From Haliea sp963974125 (GTDB lineage: Bacteria; Pseudomonadota; Gammaproteobacteria; Pseudomonadales; Halieaceae): a DNA stretch of 64,000 bases. The position numbers were made by a program, and so were the translations under genes. Under the pieces are notes generated by a model. That model saw nothing but the letters and a program-made list of their open reading frames with translations, was not told the DNA's origin and made no database searches. The stretch is from positions 18,271 to 82,270 of the forward strand of contig CAXBCH010000021.1 in assembly GCA_963974125.1 (NCBI GenBank). The letters are read 5' to 3'. Within the stretch, counting starts at the first letter, position 1. Each line of letters begins with the position of its first letter. This document shows, piece by piece, positions 8,983 to 16,760 of this stretch.

Positions 8983-9813
8983 ATGCTGCTGAAGTTCACC
9001 AAGATGCACGGCGCGGGCAATGACTTTGTGGTCATAGACCTGATCAGCCAGCGCTACCGGCCGCGGGAACAGGACATGCGCCTGCTTGCAGACCGCCATT
9101 TCGGTGTCGGCTGCGACCAGATATTGCTGGTTGAAGCTCCGGACAGCCCGAATGTGGATTTCCGCTACCGCATTTTCAACGCCGACGGCAGCGAGGTGGA
9201 AAACTGCGGCAACGGCGCCCGCTGCTTTGCCCGCTTCGTGCGCGACAAGCAGCTTACCGGCAAGCGCGTCATCCGGGTGCAGACAGCCGGCGGCGTTCTG
9301 GAATTGCGGGTGCGGGACAAGCACCGGGTAGAAGTGGACATGGGCATGCCGGTGTTTGCTCCCGCCGCAATCCCTTTCGCCACTGCGGCGCAGGCGGACC
9401 ACTACGCGCTCGAAGTCGACGGCCAGCAGCTGGAGATAGGCGCCCTGTCCATGGGCAACCCGCACGCAGTGCTGCGGGTGGATGACGTGGACACGGCACC
9501 GGTCGCCACCCTGGGACCCATCATCGAGCGCCATCCGGATTTTCTGCAACGGGTCAACGTCGGCTTCATGCAGGTCGTTTCGGCGCAGGACGTCCGCCTG
9601 CGGGTGTATGAGCGCGGCGCCGGTGAGACACTTGCCTGTGGCACCGGCGCCTGCGCCGCGGCGGTATACGGGATCTTGCGCGGCTGGCTGCAGGATACCG
9701 TGACAGTGCAGCTGCCTGGCGGTAAGCTTGAAATCGCCTGGGCCGGGATGGGTCATTCCGTCACCATGACCGGGCCCACAGCCGTGGTGTTTGAAGGCAC
9801 TATAAGAATTTGA
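8983..9813 (+). CDS. dapF: Diaminopimelate epimerase
   Basis: DapF interconverts LL- and meso-diaminopimelate for lysine and peptidoglycan synthesis. The 276-residue protein begins MLLKFTKMHGAGNDFVVID (family signature) and has both catalytic cysteines, in ENCGNGARCFARF and LACGTGACAAA. Length is the usual 274-280. It lies between lysA and the DUF484 gene on one strand with short gaps and is probably co-transcribed with both. Confidence 0.98.
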   Translation: MLLKFTKMHGAGNDFVVIDLISQRYRPREQDMRLLADRHFGVGCDQILLVEAPDSPNVDFRYRIFNADGSEVENCGNGARCFARFVRDKQLTGKRVIRVQTAGGVLELRVRDKHRVEVDMGMPVFAPAAIPFATAAQADHYALEVDGQQLEIGALSMGNPHAVLRVDDVDTAPVATLGPIIERHPDFLQRVNVGFMQVVSAQDVRLRVYERGAGETLACGTGACAAAVYGILRGWLQDTVTVQLPGGKLEIAWAGMGHSVTMTGPTAVVFEGTIRI

Positions 9814-9853
9814 TGCCGCTGTGCGGCGACTGGAACCGGAGAGAAGAGAGACC

Positions 9854-10561
9854 ATGCCAGCCAGAAAGGAACCGGCAGTCACCGTGGCGAGCCCCGAGCT
9901 TGACGATGAAGCGGTGCGGGAGTACCTGAAGAGTCACAGCGATTTCCTCCAGCGCCATCCGGACATGCTCAGTTTCCTGCATGTGTCCCATGCGTCCGGC
10001 AGTGCGGTGTCGCTGGTCGAAAAACAGGTCAGCGTATTGCGGGAGCGCAATATCGAGATGCGCCAGCGCCTCAATGCCCTCACTGCCAACGCCCGCCACA
10101 ACGACAGGCTCTATGAGCAGACCCGGCGTCTGGTGCTGGGCCTGCTGGACGCACAGTCCCTGGCCGCCCTCTGTGCCGCATTCACCAGGGCCATGCACGA
10201 CGACTTCGAAGTGGAGCACGCCAGCATCATCCTGTTCGGTGATCGGCACCGGGCGCCGGAGGGCGTCCGGATCGAGAGCGCCGAGCGCGCACGGATCGAA
10301 ATCGGCGCCCTGTTGCGCGGGCGCAAGGCACTCTGCGGGCCGCTGCGCAAGGAGGAACTGAATTACCTGTTCCCCGATGGCGGTGCAGTCGGCTCCGCAG
10401 CGGTCATGCCCCTGGTCAGCGGCGAGGAGCTCGGCGTGATTGCGGTGGGCAGCTCCGACGCCCATCGCTACAGCAGCAGCATGGGCACCCTGTTCCTGCA
10501 GCATATCGCCGAGGTGCTGGTACGCCTGCTGCCACGCTTCGACCTCGACCCGGGCGACTGA
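9854..10561 (+). CDS. DUF484-family (GAF-like) protein
   Basis: A 235-residue protein of the DUF484 family: an N-terminal helical part with VREYLKSHSDFLQRHPDML, then a coiled coil (about 45-75), then a GAF-like domain to the end. The start at 9854 is chosen because a good ribosome site (GGAGAGAAGAGAG) lies before it. Its position between dapF and xerC is conserved across gammaproteobacteria, and the family is often called the xerC-neighbour (YigA) protein. The function is unknown; a signalling or regulatory role is inferred only from the GAF-like fold. Confidence 0.88.
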   Translation: MPARKEPAVTVASPELDDEAVREYLKSHSDFLQRHPDMLSFLHVSHASGSAVSLVEKQVSVLRERNIEMRQRLNALTANARHNDRLYEQTRRLVLGLLDAQSLAALCAAFTRAMHDDFEVEHASIILFGDRHRAPEGVRIESAERARIEIGALLRGRKALCGPLRKEELNYLFPDGGAVGSAAVMPLVSGEELGVIAVGSSDAHRYSSSMGTLFLQHIAEVLVRLLPRFDLDPGD

Positions 10562-10568
10562 CCCCGCA

Positions 10569-11474
10569 ATGGCAATGCCACTGCCCGAAGCCAGTGCAGC
10601 CTTCATCAATTACCTGAGGGATGTGCGGCAACTGTCCGCACACACCATCAGCAACTATCAGCGTGACCTCCACTCCCTGGTGGACTACTGTCGCGCGCGC
10701 CAGCGCGATGATGCCGGCGCCATCCACGAAGCCGATATCCGCGGCTGGGTGAGCCAGCTGCATCGCCACGGCCTCGCCGGCAGCAGCATCCAGCGGGCAC
10801 TGTCGGCGGCGCGCTCCTTTTTCAACTATCTGGGTCGCGAACAGGGCCACAGTCGCAACCCTGCTGCCGCGGTACAGGCACCGCGGCAACCCCGGCGCCT
10901 GCCGAAGACCCTGGATGCCGACCAGGTCAACAAGTACCTGCAATTTGCTGCCGACGACCCGATGGCCCTGCGCGACAGTGCCATGGCCGAACTGTTCTAT
11001 TCCTCCGGCCTGCGGCTGGCGGAACTGGTGGCGATCAACCTGGACGATATCGACCACCCGGCACAACTGGTCACCGTGACCGGCAAGGGCCGCAAGACCC
11101 GCACCATACCGGTGGGCTCCGTGGCCCTGGCGGCAATCGACCGCTGGCTGGCAGTGCGCCCCCCCAGTACCGACCCCGCCCTGTTTACCAGCAATCGCGG
11201 CCGGCGCATCAGCGTGCGCAATGTCCAGGCCAGGCTGAAGCTGCAGGGCCGTCGCGCGGGCATGTACCAGGATGTGCATCCACACATGCTGCGTCACTCC
11301 TTCGCCAGCCACATGCTGGAATCCAGTGGCGACCTGCGCGCCGTGCAGGAACTGCTGGGCCACGCCAATATCGCCACTACCCAGATCTACACCCATCTGG
11401 ACTTCCAGCACCTCGCCAAGGTCTACGATGCCGCCCATCCCCGGGCCAGGCGCCGCAAGACCAGGCCGGACTGA
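10569..11474 (+). CDS. xerC: Tyrosine recombinase XerC
   Basis: With XerD, XerC resolves chromosome dimers at dif. The 301-residue protein has an N-terminal SAM-like DNA-binding domain (about 1-90) and a C-terminal catalytic domain with the catalytic Arg in SSGLRLAEL, Lys in GKGRKTR, the HMLRHSFASHML box (His and Arg), the LLGHANIATTQIYTH segment with His, and Tyr as nucleophile. The start is the ATG at 10569; another ATG at 10575 is also possible. The gene begins seven bases after DUF484 and ends four bases before the HAD gene. Context and length distinguish it from XerD. Confidence 0.95.
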   Translation: MAMPLPEASAAFINYLRDVRQLSAHTISNYQRDLHSLVDYCRARQRDDAGAIHEADIRGWVSQLHRHGLAGSSIQRALSAARSFFNYLGREQGHSRNPAAAVQAPRQPRRLPKTLDADQVNKYLQFAADDPMALRDSAMAELFYSSGLRLAELVAINLDDIDHPAQLVTVTGKGRKTRTIPVGSVALAAIDRWLAVRPPSTDPALFTSNRGRRISVRNVQARLKLQGRRAGMYQDVHPHMLRHSFASHMLESSGDLRAVQELLGHANIATTQIYTHLDFQHLAKVYDAAHPRARRRKTRPD

Positions 11475-11478
11475 AGCC

Positions 11479-12234
11479 GTGAAGATCGCTGTCATTACCT
11501 TTGATCTGGACAACACACTCTGGGACGTTGAGCCCGCCCTGCTGCGCGCGGAGCAGGCCCAGCGCGACTGGCTGCTCCGGTATCGTCCCGGCAGTATCGA
11601 GCACCTGGATCACGATAGCCTGTGGGAGTTCAAGAAGGCCGTGTGGAAGCGGCATCCGGAGCTGGCCCACCACGTCAGCCAGATGCGTATCCGCATGCTT
11701 TGCGAGCTGCAGCTCGCGGCGGGCTACAGCGAAGCAGACAGTGAACGTGGCGCCCGCGAAGCCTTTGCCGCATTTCTGCAGGAACGCCACAAGGTTGAGC
11801 TGTACGAGGAAGCGCTGGCGGTGCTGCGACAACTCGCCGGCAACTACCGGCTGGGAGCGCTCACCAACGGCAACGCCGATATCTACAAGACCGATGCCGC
11901 CGAGTACTTCGATTTCGCGTTCCTGGCTGAAGAGATCGGGGCGAGCAAGCCCGCTCCGGACATGTTTCGGGCGGCGCTGGCAAGAACCGGGGTGGAGCCC
12001 GGGCAGATCGTGCACGTCGGCGACAACCCCGAGCACGACATACTCGGCGCCAGCCAGGTTGGCCTGCGCACAGTCTGGGTCAACCTGCAGGGAGCAGCCT
12101 GGAGCCGCACTGACATCCTGCCTGATGCGGAAGTTTTGCAACTCGCCGAGTTGCCGGCGGTCATCCACGGCATGGATGGATATCGAAGTGATGAACCGAC
12201 AAAAAAAAACGGAAGCACCGTAGTGCCTCCGTAA
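11479..12234 (+). CDS. HAD-superfamily phosphatase, YigB-like
   Basis: A 251-residue HAD hydrolase with all four motifs: nucleophile FDLDNTLWDV, motif II LTNGN, motif III Lys in GASKPAPDMF and motif IV HVGDNPEHDILGA. The helical cap between motifs I and II and the xerC neighbourhood match YigB, which acts on FMN and on the riboflavin intermediate 5-amino-6-ribitylamino-uracil phosphate; the substrate here is inferred. It starts with GTG at 11479. The last ten or so codons (about 12201-12231) coincide with a terminator hairpin of the opposite strand, which forces the odd KKNGSTVVPP tail. Confidence 0.88.
   Translation: MKIAVITFDLDNTLWDVEPALLRAEQAQRDWLLRYRPGSIEHLDHDSLWEFKKAVWKRHPELAHHVSQMRIRMLCELQLAAGYSEADSERGAREAFAAFLQERHKVELYEEALAVLRQLAGNYRLGALTNGNADIYKTDAAEYFDFAFLAEEIGASKPAPDMFRAALARTGVEPGQIVHVGDNPEHDILGASQVGLRTVWVNLQGAAWSRTDILPDAEVLQLAELPAVIHGMDGYRSDEPTKKNGSTVVPP
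12201..12231 (-). terminator. Rho-independent terminator of the PRC-barrel gene, lying inside the HAD reading frame
   Basis: Read on the minus strand, a 9-base-pair stem (CGGAGGCAC / GTGCTTCCG, loop TACG) is followed by nine T. The single imperfect pair is a G-U wobble on the minus-strand RNA but an A-C mismatch on the plus-strand RNA, and the T run lies only on the minus-strand side, so the signal is directional. It sits about 27 bases beyond the stop of the minus-strand PRC-barrel gene and overlaps the 3' end of the convergent HAD phosphatase gene. Confidence 0.85.
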
Positions 12235-12257
12235 AGGGGGACGGCTAAAGCTGTTGT

Positions 12258-12698
12258 CTAGTTGTGCGCGTACTCCGGCAGGGCCGCCAGCGCTGTTTCA
12301 TCCATGTCGATAGAGAGCGTAATCTCGTCGCCTTCAACGACACGATCCATCTGCTTCCAGGCTATGGCGAGATCACGCTTGCCACCACCTTCCCTGGCAT
12401 TGCCGGTCACCAGGATGGCGACCACGCTACCGTCCTGGTCGATGACCAGGTTGGACACTGTGCCAACCTCGCTATCGGTGCGACGGTTCTGCACCTTCTG
12501 GCCGATGAGGTCAACAGTGTAAAAGCCGGCCAGGGGCTTGCCGGCATGCTGTTTCTCGTCACCGCCGGTAACTGGATCGGTAACCAGGGAGCCACGATCG
12601 GCATCGGCTTCAGGCTCCTGGGCAGCAGCAGTTCCGGCGCCCAGCAAGGTAACCGATGCAACCACTGCAGCCAGTGTCATGGAAGTCATTGTGTTCAT
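12258..12698 (-). CDS. Secreted PRC-barrel domain protein
   Basis: A 146-residue protein with a signal peptide (about 1-26, ending GAGTAAAQ) and a PRC-barrel domain over most of the rest (residues about 55-135: GFYTVDLIGQKVQN, VSNLVIDQDGSVVAILV). PRC-barrels are small beta-barrels found in photosynthetic reaction-centre H subunits and in RimM; periplasmic stand-alone versions are of unknown function. It is followed by a strong terminator and is divergent from a BON-domain lipoprotein gene. A second, cytoplasmic PRC-barrel gene lies at 13348. Confidence 0.85.
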   Translation of the reverse strand: MNTMTSMTLAAVVASVTLLGAGTAAAQEPEADADRGSLVTDPVTGGDEKQHAGKPLAGFYTVDLIGQKVQNRRTDSEVGTVSNLVIDQDGSVVAILVTGNAREGGGKRDLAIAWKQMDRVVEGDEITLSIDMDETALAALPEYAHN

Positions 12699-12874
12699 GC
12701 AGCTCCTCCTCTTGCCAGCATGCAGGTCCGCACACCGGACAGTCCTGACGGGGAAACGACCCTGACCATCAAGAACGTAGCGGGTATCCTGAACAATCCG
12801 CAGACAGAAGTCTGTGCGACAGCGTACCGACTGGCACCGGCATCACCCCCGATCATGGCTCCGCAACCGGGCAG

Positions 12875-12885
12875 GTAATCATTAC
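12875..12885. promoter_or_regulatory. Perfect 11-bp palindrome in the PRC/BON divergent region
   Basis: GTAATCATTAC is a perfect inverted repeat around a central C. It lies in the 254-base gap between the divergent PRC-barrel and BON genes, 68 bases before the BON start. It may be an operator, but the short arms and A+T content make chance possible. No clear -35/-10 pair was recognised in this gap. Confidence 0.3.
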
Positions 12886-12952
12886 TGCATACAGGACCCG
12901 CAAAGGTGCACTGTCACCAATGCAGGCCAAAAACCTACCAAGAGTTCTGAAC

Positions 12953-13267
12953 ATGAGCATTTCAATTACACGTTTTCCGACCTTTATTCTGGCCGCCATG
13001 TTGGCGCTGCTGGTTGGCTGCGCATCCACCGACGATCAGGCAGGCACCGGCGAATATATTGATGACACTGTTATCACCACCAAAGTGAAAGCAGCAATCT
13101 TCAACGATCCCGAGTTGAAGAGCATGGAAATCAATGTCGAAACCTTCAAGGGTGTGGTCCAGCTGAGCGGCTTCGTCAACTCACAGGCTGACATCAATCA
13201 GGCCGTACGTCTTGCGCGCGAGGTGAAGGGTGTCAAGTCAGTGAACAACGACATGAAACTCAAATAA
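12953..13267 (+). CDS. BON-domain lipoprotein
   Basis: A 104-residue lipoprotein. The signal peptide ends in the lipobox ALLVGC and is followed by an acidic linker and one BON domain (VITTKVKAAIFNDPELKS to VKSVNNDMKLK). BON domains bind phospholipid or envelope surfaces and occur in OsmY- and DolP-type stress proteins. The start at 12953 (MSISITRF) gives a proper n-region; an upstream in-frame ATG at 12920 would add eleven residues before the signal peptide. Its location beside two PRC-barrel genes suggests an envelope or osmotic-stress role, by analogy only. Confidence 0.87.
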   Translation: MSISITRFPTFILAAMLALLVGCASTDDQAGTGEYIDDTVITTKVKAAIFNDPELKSMEINVETFKGVVQLSGFVNSQADINQAVRLAREVKGVKSVNNDMKLK

Positions 13268-13347
13268 CTGCCACCCTCTGTTGCCAGCCCCCGGCATCGA
13301 CTGCCCGGGAACTGGCGACAGAGCCTGGTACCAGCCGGGAGATTTCC

Positions 13348-13716
13348 ATGCTACAGACATTCAACGGCGCCATCACACAGACCTTGACCCGGAACCGGGT
13401 GAGGTCAGGAGATCGGCAGCATCGCGACCACCAGACAGCGGACACTCTCGTCGGCTGTACTGTATTCAATTACCAGAATGACAAGCTGGGACGGATCAGG
13501 GAAGTCCTGATGGACCCGGAGAATGGCAACATCGCCTGCGTAATGCTGTCCTATGGCGGCTTTATGGGGCTGGGGACTCACGTCCTGCCGGTACCGTGGC
13601 CCGAATTTGCCTTTCACATCACGGAAAAATATCCACTGCTGGATATTGAAGTTGCGGCAATCAGGTCGGCCGTACCCGCACTGGGCAGGCTGGTAGCCGG
13701 CGCCGGGTTCAGATAG
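13348..13716 (+). CDS. PRC-barrel domain protein, cytoplasmic
   Basis: A 122-residue protein without a signal peptide. Residues about 38-105 form a PRC-barrel (LVGCTVFNYQNDKLGRIREV, then NIACVMLSYGGFMGLGTHVL and VPWPEF). The first 35 residues are Arg/Gln-rich and look disordered. Stand-alone PRC-barrel proteins of this type are common near stress genes; no function is established. The last eight bases overlap the 3' end of the convergent glnK gene. Confidence 0.8.
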   Translation: MLQTFNGAITQTLTRNRVRSGDRQHRDHQTADTLVGCTVFNYQNDKLGRIREVLMDPENGNIACVMLSYGGFMGLGTHVLPVPWPEFAFHITEKYPLLDIEVAAIRSAVPALGRLVAGAGFR

Positions 13717-14047
13717 CTTCTTCCCCGGTTTCACCGGTGCGAATGCGGATCACCTGTTCCATCTCGGTGACGAAAATCTTGCCGTCACCGATCTTGCCGG
13801 TATTGGCAGCCTTGATAATGGCCTCAATGGTCGCGTCGAGCTGAGTCTCACTCACGGCAATTTCCAGTTTCAGCTTGGGCAGGAAGTCCACCACATACTC
13901 CGCGCCCCGATAAAGCTCGGTATGGCCGCGCTGACGTCCGAAGCCCTTGACCTCGGTCACGGTGATGCCCTGCACCCCGATATCCGACAGGGCGGCGCGG
14001 ACATCGTCCATCTTGAAAGGCTTGATAATGGCAGTGACCAGCTTCAT
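13709..14047 (-). CDS. glnK: P-II nitrogen regulator GlnK (copy 1, distal)
   Basis: A 112-residue P-II protein with the uridylylated Tyr51 in the T-loop (RGAEYVVDFLP), the opening MKLVTAIIKPFK, and the C-terminal signature TGKIGDGKIFV. P-II trimers sense ATP/ADP, 2-oxoglutarate and glutamine status and block AmtB or control NtrB and GlnE. It lies 133 bases downstream of amtB on the same strand but beyond a strong terminator, so it needs either read-through or its own promoter. It differs from the other copy mainly around residues 60-75 (KLKLEIAVSETQLDATIEA). Confidence 0.96.
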   Translation of the reverse strand: MKLVTAIIKPFKMDDVRAALSDIGVQGITVTEVKGFGRQRGHTELYRGAEYVVDFLPKLKLEIAVSETQLDATIEAIIKAANTGKIGDGKIFVTEMEQVIRIRTGETGEEAI

Positions 14048-14118
14048 CGCGATGCTCCAACACGTTCAACAGGAGAGTCATTATGAAAGCCGGGCGCAGA
14101 ATCGCAAGGGGCGAGCAC

Positions 14119-14142
14119 AAAAAAGGGGGCCCGAAGGCCCCC
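14119..14142 (-). terminator. Rho-independent terminator after amtB
   Basis: On the minus strand a perfect 7-bp stem GGGGGCC/GGCCCCC closed by a TTCG tetraloop is followed directly by six T. It begins 39 bases beyond the amtB stop and separates amtB from the distal glnK. Confidence 0.9.
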
Positions 14143-14180
14143 AAAGCACGCATTGCATCAATGCGCCCGCAAGACTGAAG

Positions 14181-15452
14181 CTACTTTTGGGAGACGAACT
14201 CGGGATACGCTTCCATGCCGCACTCGGACATGTCGACCCCTTCGTACTCCTCTTCCTCGCTGACCCGGATACCCATGACCGCCTTGAGGATGCTCCAGAC
14301 GATCAGGCTGGCGCCGAATACCCAGACAAAGATCACCAGCAGGCCAACCAGCTGGCCCATGAAGGTGGCGTCAGGGTCGGACAGCAGCACCGCGAAGATG
14401 CCCCAGATGCCGACCACGCCGTGCACCGAGATGGCACCGACCGGGTCGTCGATCTTGATCTTGTCCATGGCCACGATGCTGCCCACCACAATCGCACCGC
14501 CGATGGCACCGATGATCATTGCCAGCAGGGGCGAGGGATCGGCCGGTTCCGCGGTAATGGCCACCAGGCCGGCGAGAGCGCCGTTCAGGGCCATGGTCAG
14601 GTCCGCCTTGCCGAACACGAGGCGTGACAGCAGCAGGGCCGCGATCAGACCACCGGCAGCGGCGGCGTTGGTGTTCAGGAACACGTTGGCCACTTCGTTG
14701 GCAACTCCGATACCGCCCAGCTTGAGGGTGGAGCCACCGTTGAAGCCGAACCAGCCCATCCACAGGATGAAGGTACCCAGGGTCGCCAGCGGCATATTGG
14801 CACCGGGGATGGCGCGGACCGAACCGTCGGCAGCGTATTTGCCCTTGCGAGCGCCCAGCAGCAGCACACCTGCCAGGGCCGCGGCCGCACCAGCCAGGTG
14901 CACGATACCGGAACCGGCGTAGTCGCTGTAGCTCAGCTCACCGATGAACGGTACCGCCTTGCCACCCCAGGTCCAGCCGCCCTGTATCGGGTAGATGAAA
15001 CCGGTCATCACCACCGCAAAGGCCAGGAAAGCCCACAGCTTCATGCGCTCGGCCACGGCACCGGAGACGATGGACATGGCGGTAGCGACAAACACCACCT
15101 GGAAGAAGAAGTCCGAGGCACCGGAGTACACCGAGTCGCCGTCGAAGCCGGCTTCAGCGGAGTCTGCCAACACTGCGGCTATCGCCGCCTCGTCCATCTG
15201 CGCCACCGTGGTCACGCCGGACAGGAAGAAACCGCCGTCGTACATGAAGTGGTAGCCGCAGATCAGGTACATGGTGCAGGCCACCGCGTACAGGGCCACG
15301 TTCTTGGTCAGGATCTCGGTGGTGTTCTTGGCGCGCACGAGACCCGCTTCCAGCATTGCGAAGCCGGCGGCCATCCACATCACCAGCGCGCCGCACACCA
15401 GGAAGTAAAAGGTGTCCATCGCATACTGTAATTCAAAAATCTGGTTTTCCAT
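14181..15452 (-). CDS. amtB: Ammonium transporter AmtB
   Basis: A 423-residue Amt-family channel that moves ammonium across the inner membrane. About eleven or more membrane helices are visible. The pore twin histidines are in SGIVHLAGAAAAL and GAISVHGVVGIWG, and a family signature lies in DYAGSGIVHLAG. The start is the ATG at 15452; an upstream GTG at 15461 would add three residues. No cleaved signal peptide is evident: the N-terminus MENQIFELQYAMDTFYF leads straight into a helix. It lies 33 bases after a glnK gene, the standard glnK-amtB pairing in which GlnK plugs the channel when nitrogen is plentiful. Confidence 0.97.
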   Translation of the reverse strand: MENQIFELQYAMDTFYFLVCGALVMWMAAGFAMLEAGLVRAKNTTEILTKNVALYAVACTMYLICGYHFMYDGGFFLSGVTTVAQMDEAAIAAVLADSAEAGFDGDSVYSGASDFFFQVVFVATAMSIVSGAVAERMKLWAFLAFAVVMTGFIYPIQGGWTWGGKAVPFIGELSYSDYAGSGIVHLAGAAAALAGVLLLGARKGKYAADGSVRAIPGANMPLATLGTFILWMGWFGFNGGSTLKLGGIGVANEVANVFLNTNAAAAGGLIAALLLSRLVFGKADLTMALNGALAGLVAITAEPADPSPLLAMIIGAIGGAIVVGSIVAMDKIKIDDPVGAISVHGVVGIWGIFAVLLSDPDATFMGQLVGLLVIFVWVFGASLIVWSILKAVMGIRVSEEEEYEGVDMSECGMEAYPEFVSQK

Positions 15453-15485
15453 GGGAATCACTCTCGTCTGTTAGTCGCGTTGGTT

Positions 15486-15824
15486 TCAGATGGCTTCTTC
15501 GCCGGTCTCGCCGGTTCGAATCCGAATCACCTGCTCCAGTGTCGACACGAAAACCTTGCCGTCACCGATCTTGCCGGTGTTGGCCGCCTTGGTGATCGCT
15601 TCAATGGTTTTGTCGGCCATGGCCTCGGCGACGGCCACCTCGATCTTGACCTTGGGAAGGAAGTCGACGACGTACTCGGCACCCCGATACAATTCGGTGT
15701 GGCCCTTCTGACGACCGAAGCCCTTGACCTCGGTGACGGTGATACCCTGCACACCGATTTCAGAAAGCGCTTCGCGTACATCGTCCAGTTTGAATGGCTT
15801 GACGATAGCCGTGATCAGTTTCAT
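15486..15824 (-). CDS. glnK: P-II nitrogen regulator GlnK (copy 2, proximal)
   Basis: A 112-residue P-II protein with Tyr51 in RGAEYVVDFLP and the TGKIGDGKVFV signature. Directly upstream of amtB, so this is the expected channel regulator. It is very similar to the distal copy at 13709; differences cluster at residues 58-75 (KVKIEVAVAEAMADKTIEA) and at the C-terminal part (STLEQ against TEMEQ). It probably belongs to one transcription unit with the TorF-like porin gene upstream and amtB downstream. Confidence 0.96.
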   Translation of the reverse strand: MKLITAIVKPFKLDDVREALSEIGVQGITVTEVKGFGRQKGHTELYRGAEYVVDFLPKVKIEVAVAEAMADKTIEAITKAANTGKIGDGKVFVSTLEQVIRIRTGETGEEAI

Positions 15825-15846
15825 GCAAATCTCCTGGTTTCAACTG

Positions 15847-15864
15847 GGCGCCCCGAAGGGCGCC
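15847..15864. other. GC-rich hairpin with TTCG/CGAA loop between the porin and glnK genes
   Basis: A perfect 7-bp inverted repeat GGCGCCC/GGGCGCC with a CGAA (plus) or TTCG (minus) loop lies in the 62-base gap between the TorF-like gene and glnK. No T run follows on the minus strand, so it is not a complete intrinsic terminator. It could set the relative levels of porin and GlnK by partial termination or RNA stabilisation. Confidence 0.55.
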
Positions 15865-15886
15865 GATGGGGACAGTCCCGGCGCGC

Positions 15887-16564
15887 TCAGAAGCTCTTCG
15901 AGATGGAGAACACGACGCGGTCATCGGCGGCGTCGACATCGTCGAGGTCGGTACCGATAAGGGCGAGGGCGAAGTCCAGGTCGTAGGCGCTGTAACCCAG
16001 GGTGACGCCGTAGTCCATGTAGGTATCCGCACCGTCTTCCCAGAAATCGTCTTCATCGGTGTCGGTATAACCGATGTTGAAGTCGATGCTGAACTGCTCG
16101 GTGAGGCTCATGGAATAGCCGGCGGAGTAGTAGATGTAGGTGGGACCGCCATCGCCGAACTCATCGGAATAGTTCACGCCGACGCTGAAGTCCGCGTAGC
16201 TGAAGCCAAGCGCAAACTCGAGATAGTCGAATTCCGACTCGTTTTCATAGTCGTAGTAGATGAATCCGATGTCGTAGCCGAGGCCACCCGCGGTTTCCCC
16301 GGCAAAGCCACCGTAGTAATCCATCTCGGTGGAGGCGTCGCCGCCGAAGTTGATATTCGAGGCCCAGATGCCCGCATACAAACCGGTCTCACCGGCCCAG
16401 TCGAAGCCACCCTGGATGGCCCCGCGCTCGCCGGTCTGTGAGATGCCGCGGAATGTGTAGTCCGTGGCCAGGGTGACGTTGGCGCTGATTTCTGCCTGGG
16501 CAGACGCAGCACCCAGCAACAGGGCAGCGGCGATGGAAGCGGGAAGCAGTTTCTTGTGCAGCAT
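15887..16564 (-). CDS. TorF-family putative porin
   Basis: A 225-residue outer-membrane protein. The signal peptide ends AASAQA and the mature part begins EISANVTLATDYTFRGISQT, the hallmark of the TorF putative porin family. Alternating Tyr/Asp/Phe-rich beta strands follow, and the protein ends in the typical barrel terminus VVFSISKSF with terminal Phe. It is the first gene after a sigma-54-type promoter and is followed by glnK and amtB. Context suggests an outer-membrane pore made under nitrogen limitation, perhaps letting ammonium or small amines reach AmtB; transport has not been shown for this protein. Confidence 0.87.
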   Translation of the reverse strand: MLHKKLLPASIAAALLLGAASAQAEISANVTLATDYTFRGISQTGERGAIQGGFDWAGETGLYAGIWASNINFGGDASTEMDYYGGFAGETAGGLGYDIGFIYYDYENESEFDYLEFALGFSYADFSVGVNYSDEFGDGGPTYIYYSAGYSMSLTEQFSIDFNIGYTDTDEDDFWEDGADTYMDYGVTLGYSAYDLDFALALIGTDLDDVDAADDRVVFSISKSF

Positions 16565-16655
16565 GTTTCATTCTCCTTGGGTTGGCGTACGGAAGGCCCG
16601 GCTGGTGGCTTGGGGTGGCTTCCGAGACACGTTTATCGCATTCGCCCCTGACATT

Positions 16656-16673
16656 AAGCAGAGGCTGTGCCAA
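16656..16673 (-). promoter_or_regulatory. Sigma-54 (RpoN) promoter for the porin-glnK-amtB unit
   Basis: On the minus strand TTGGCACAGCCTCTGCTT matches the sigma-54 consensus YTGGCACGrNNNTTGCW with two mismatches and has the invariant GG and GC doublets exactly ten bases apart. The expected start of transcription lies about 80-90 bases before the porin ATG. It sits in a 306-base gap between the divergent porin and ubiK genes; no rival sigma-70 promoter toward the porin was recognised. Confidence 0.78.
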
Positions 16674-16760
16674 GAGATCTAAACGCTATTAAATACAATA
16701 CGTTAGGAGATTTTTCGGGCCCTGTGAGCCCTTGCGCACTTGCTGTAGGCGCAGGCGCAA

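Noticed and set aside
6436..9882. 1148-codon open frame on the minus strand
   Set aside because: Only the first part (up to 7419) is a real gene (DUF3187); the rest is antisense to lptM, lysA and dapF and is Gly/Arg/His-rich, typical of high-G+C antisense frames.
12814..13062. 82-codon frame upstream of and overlapping the BON gene
   Set aside because: It overlaps the BON lipoprotein in another frame and has no ribosome site or domain.
14048..14118. Possible sigma-54 promoter before the distal glnK
   Set aside because: TTGCG is present as a -12-like element, but the GG of the -24 is missing and three core bases differ.
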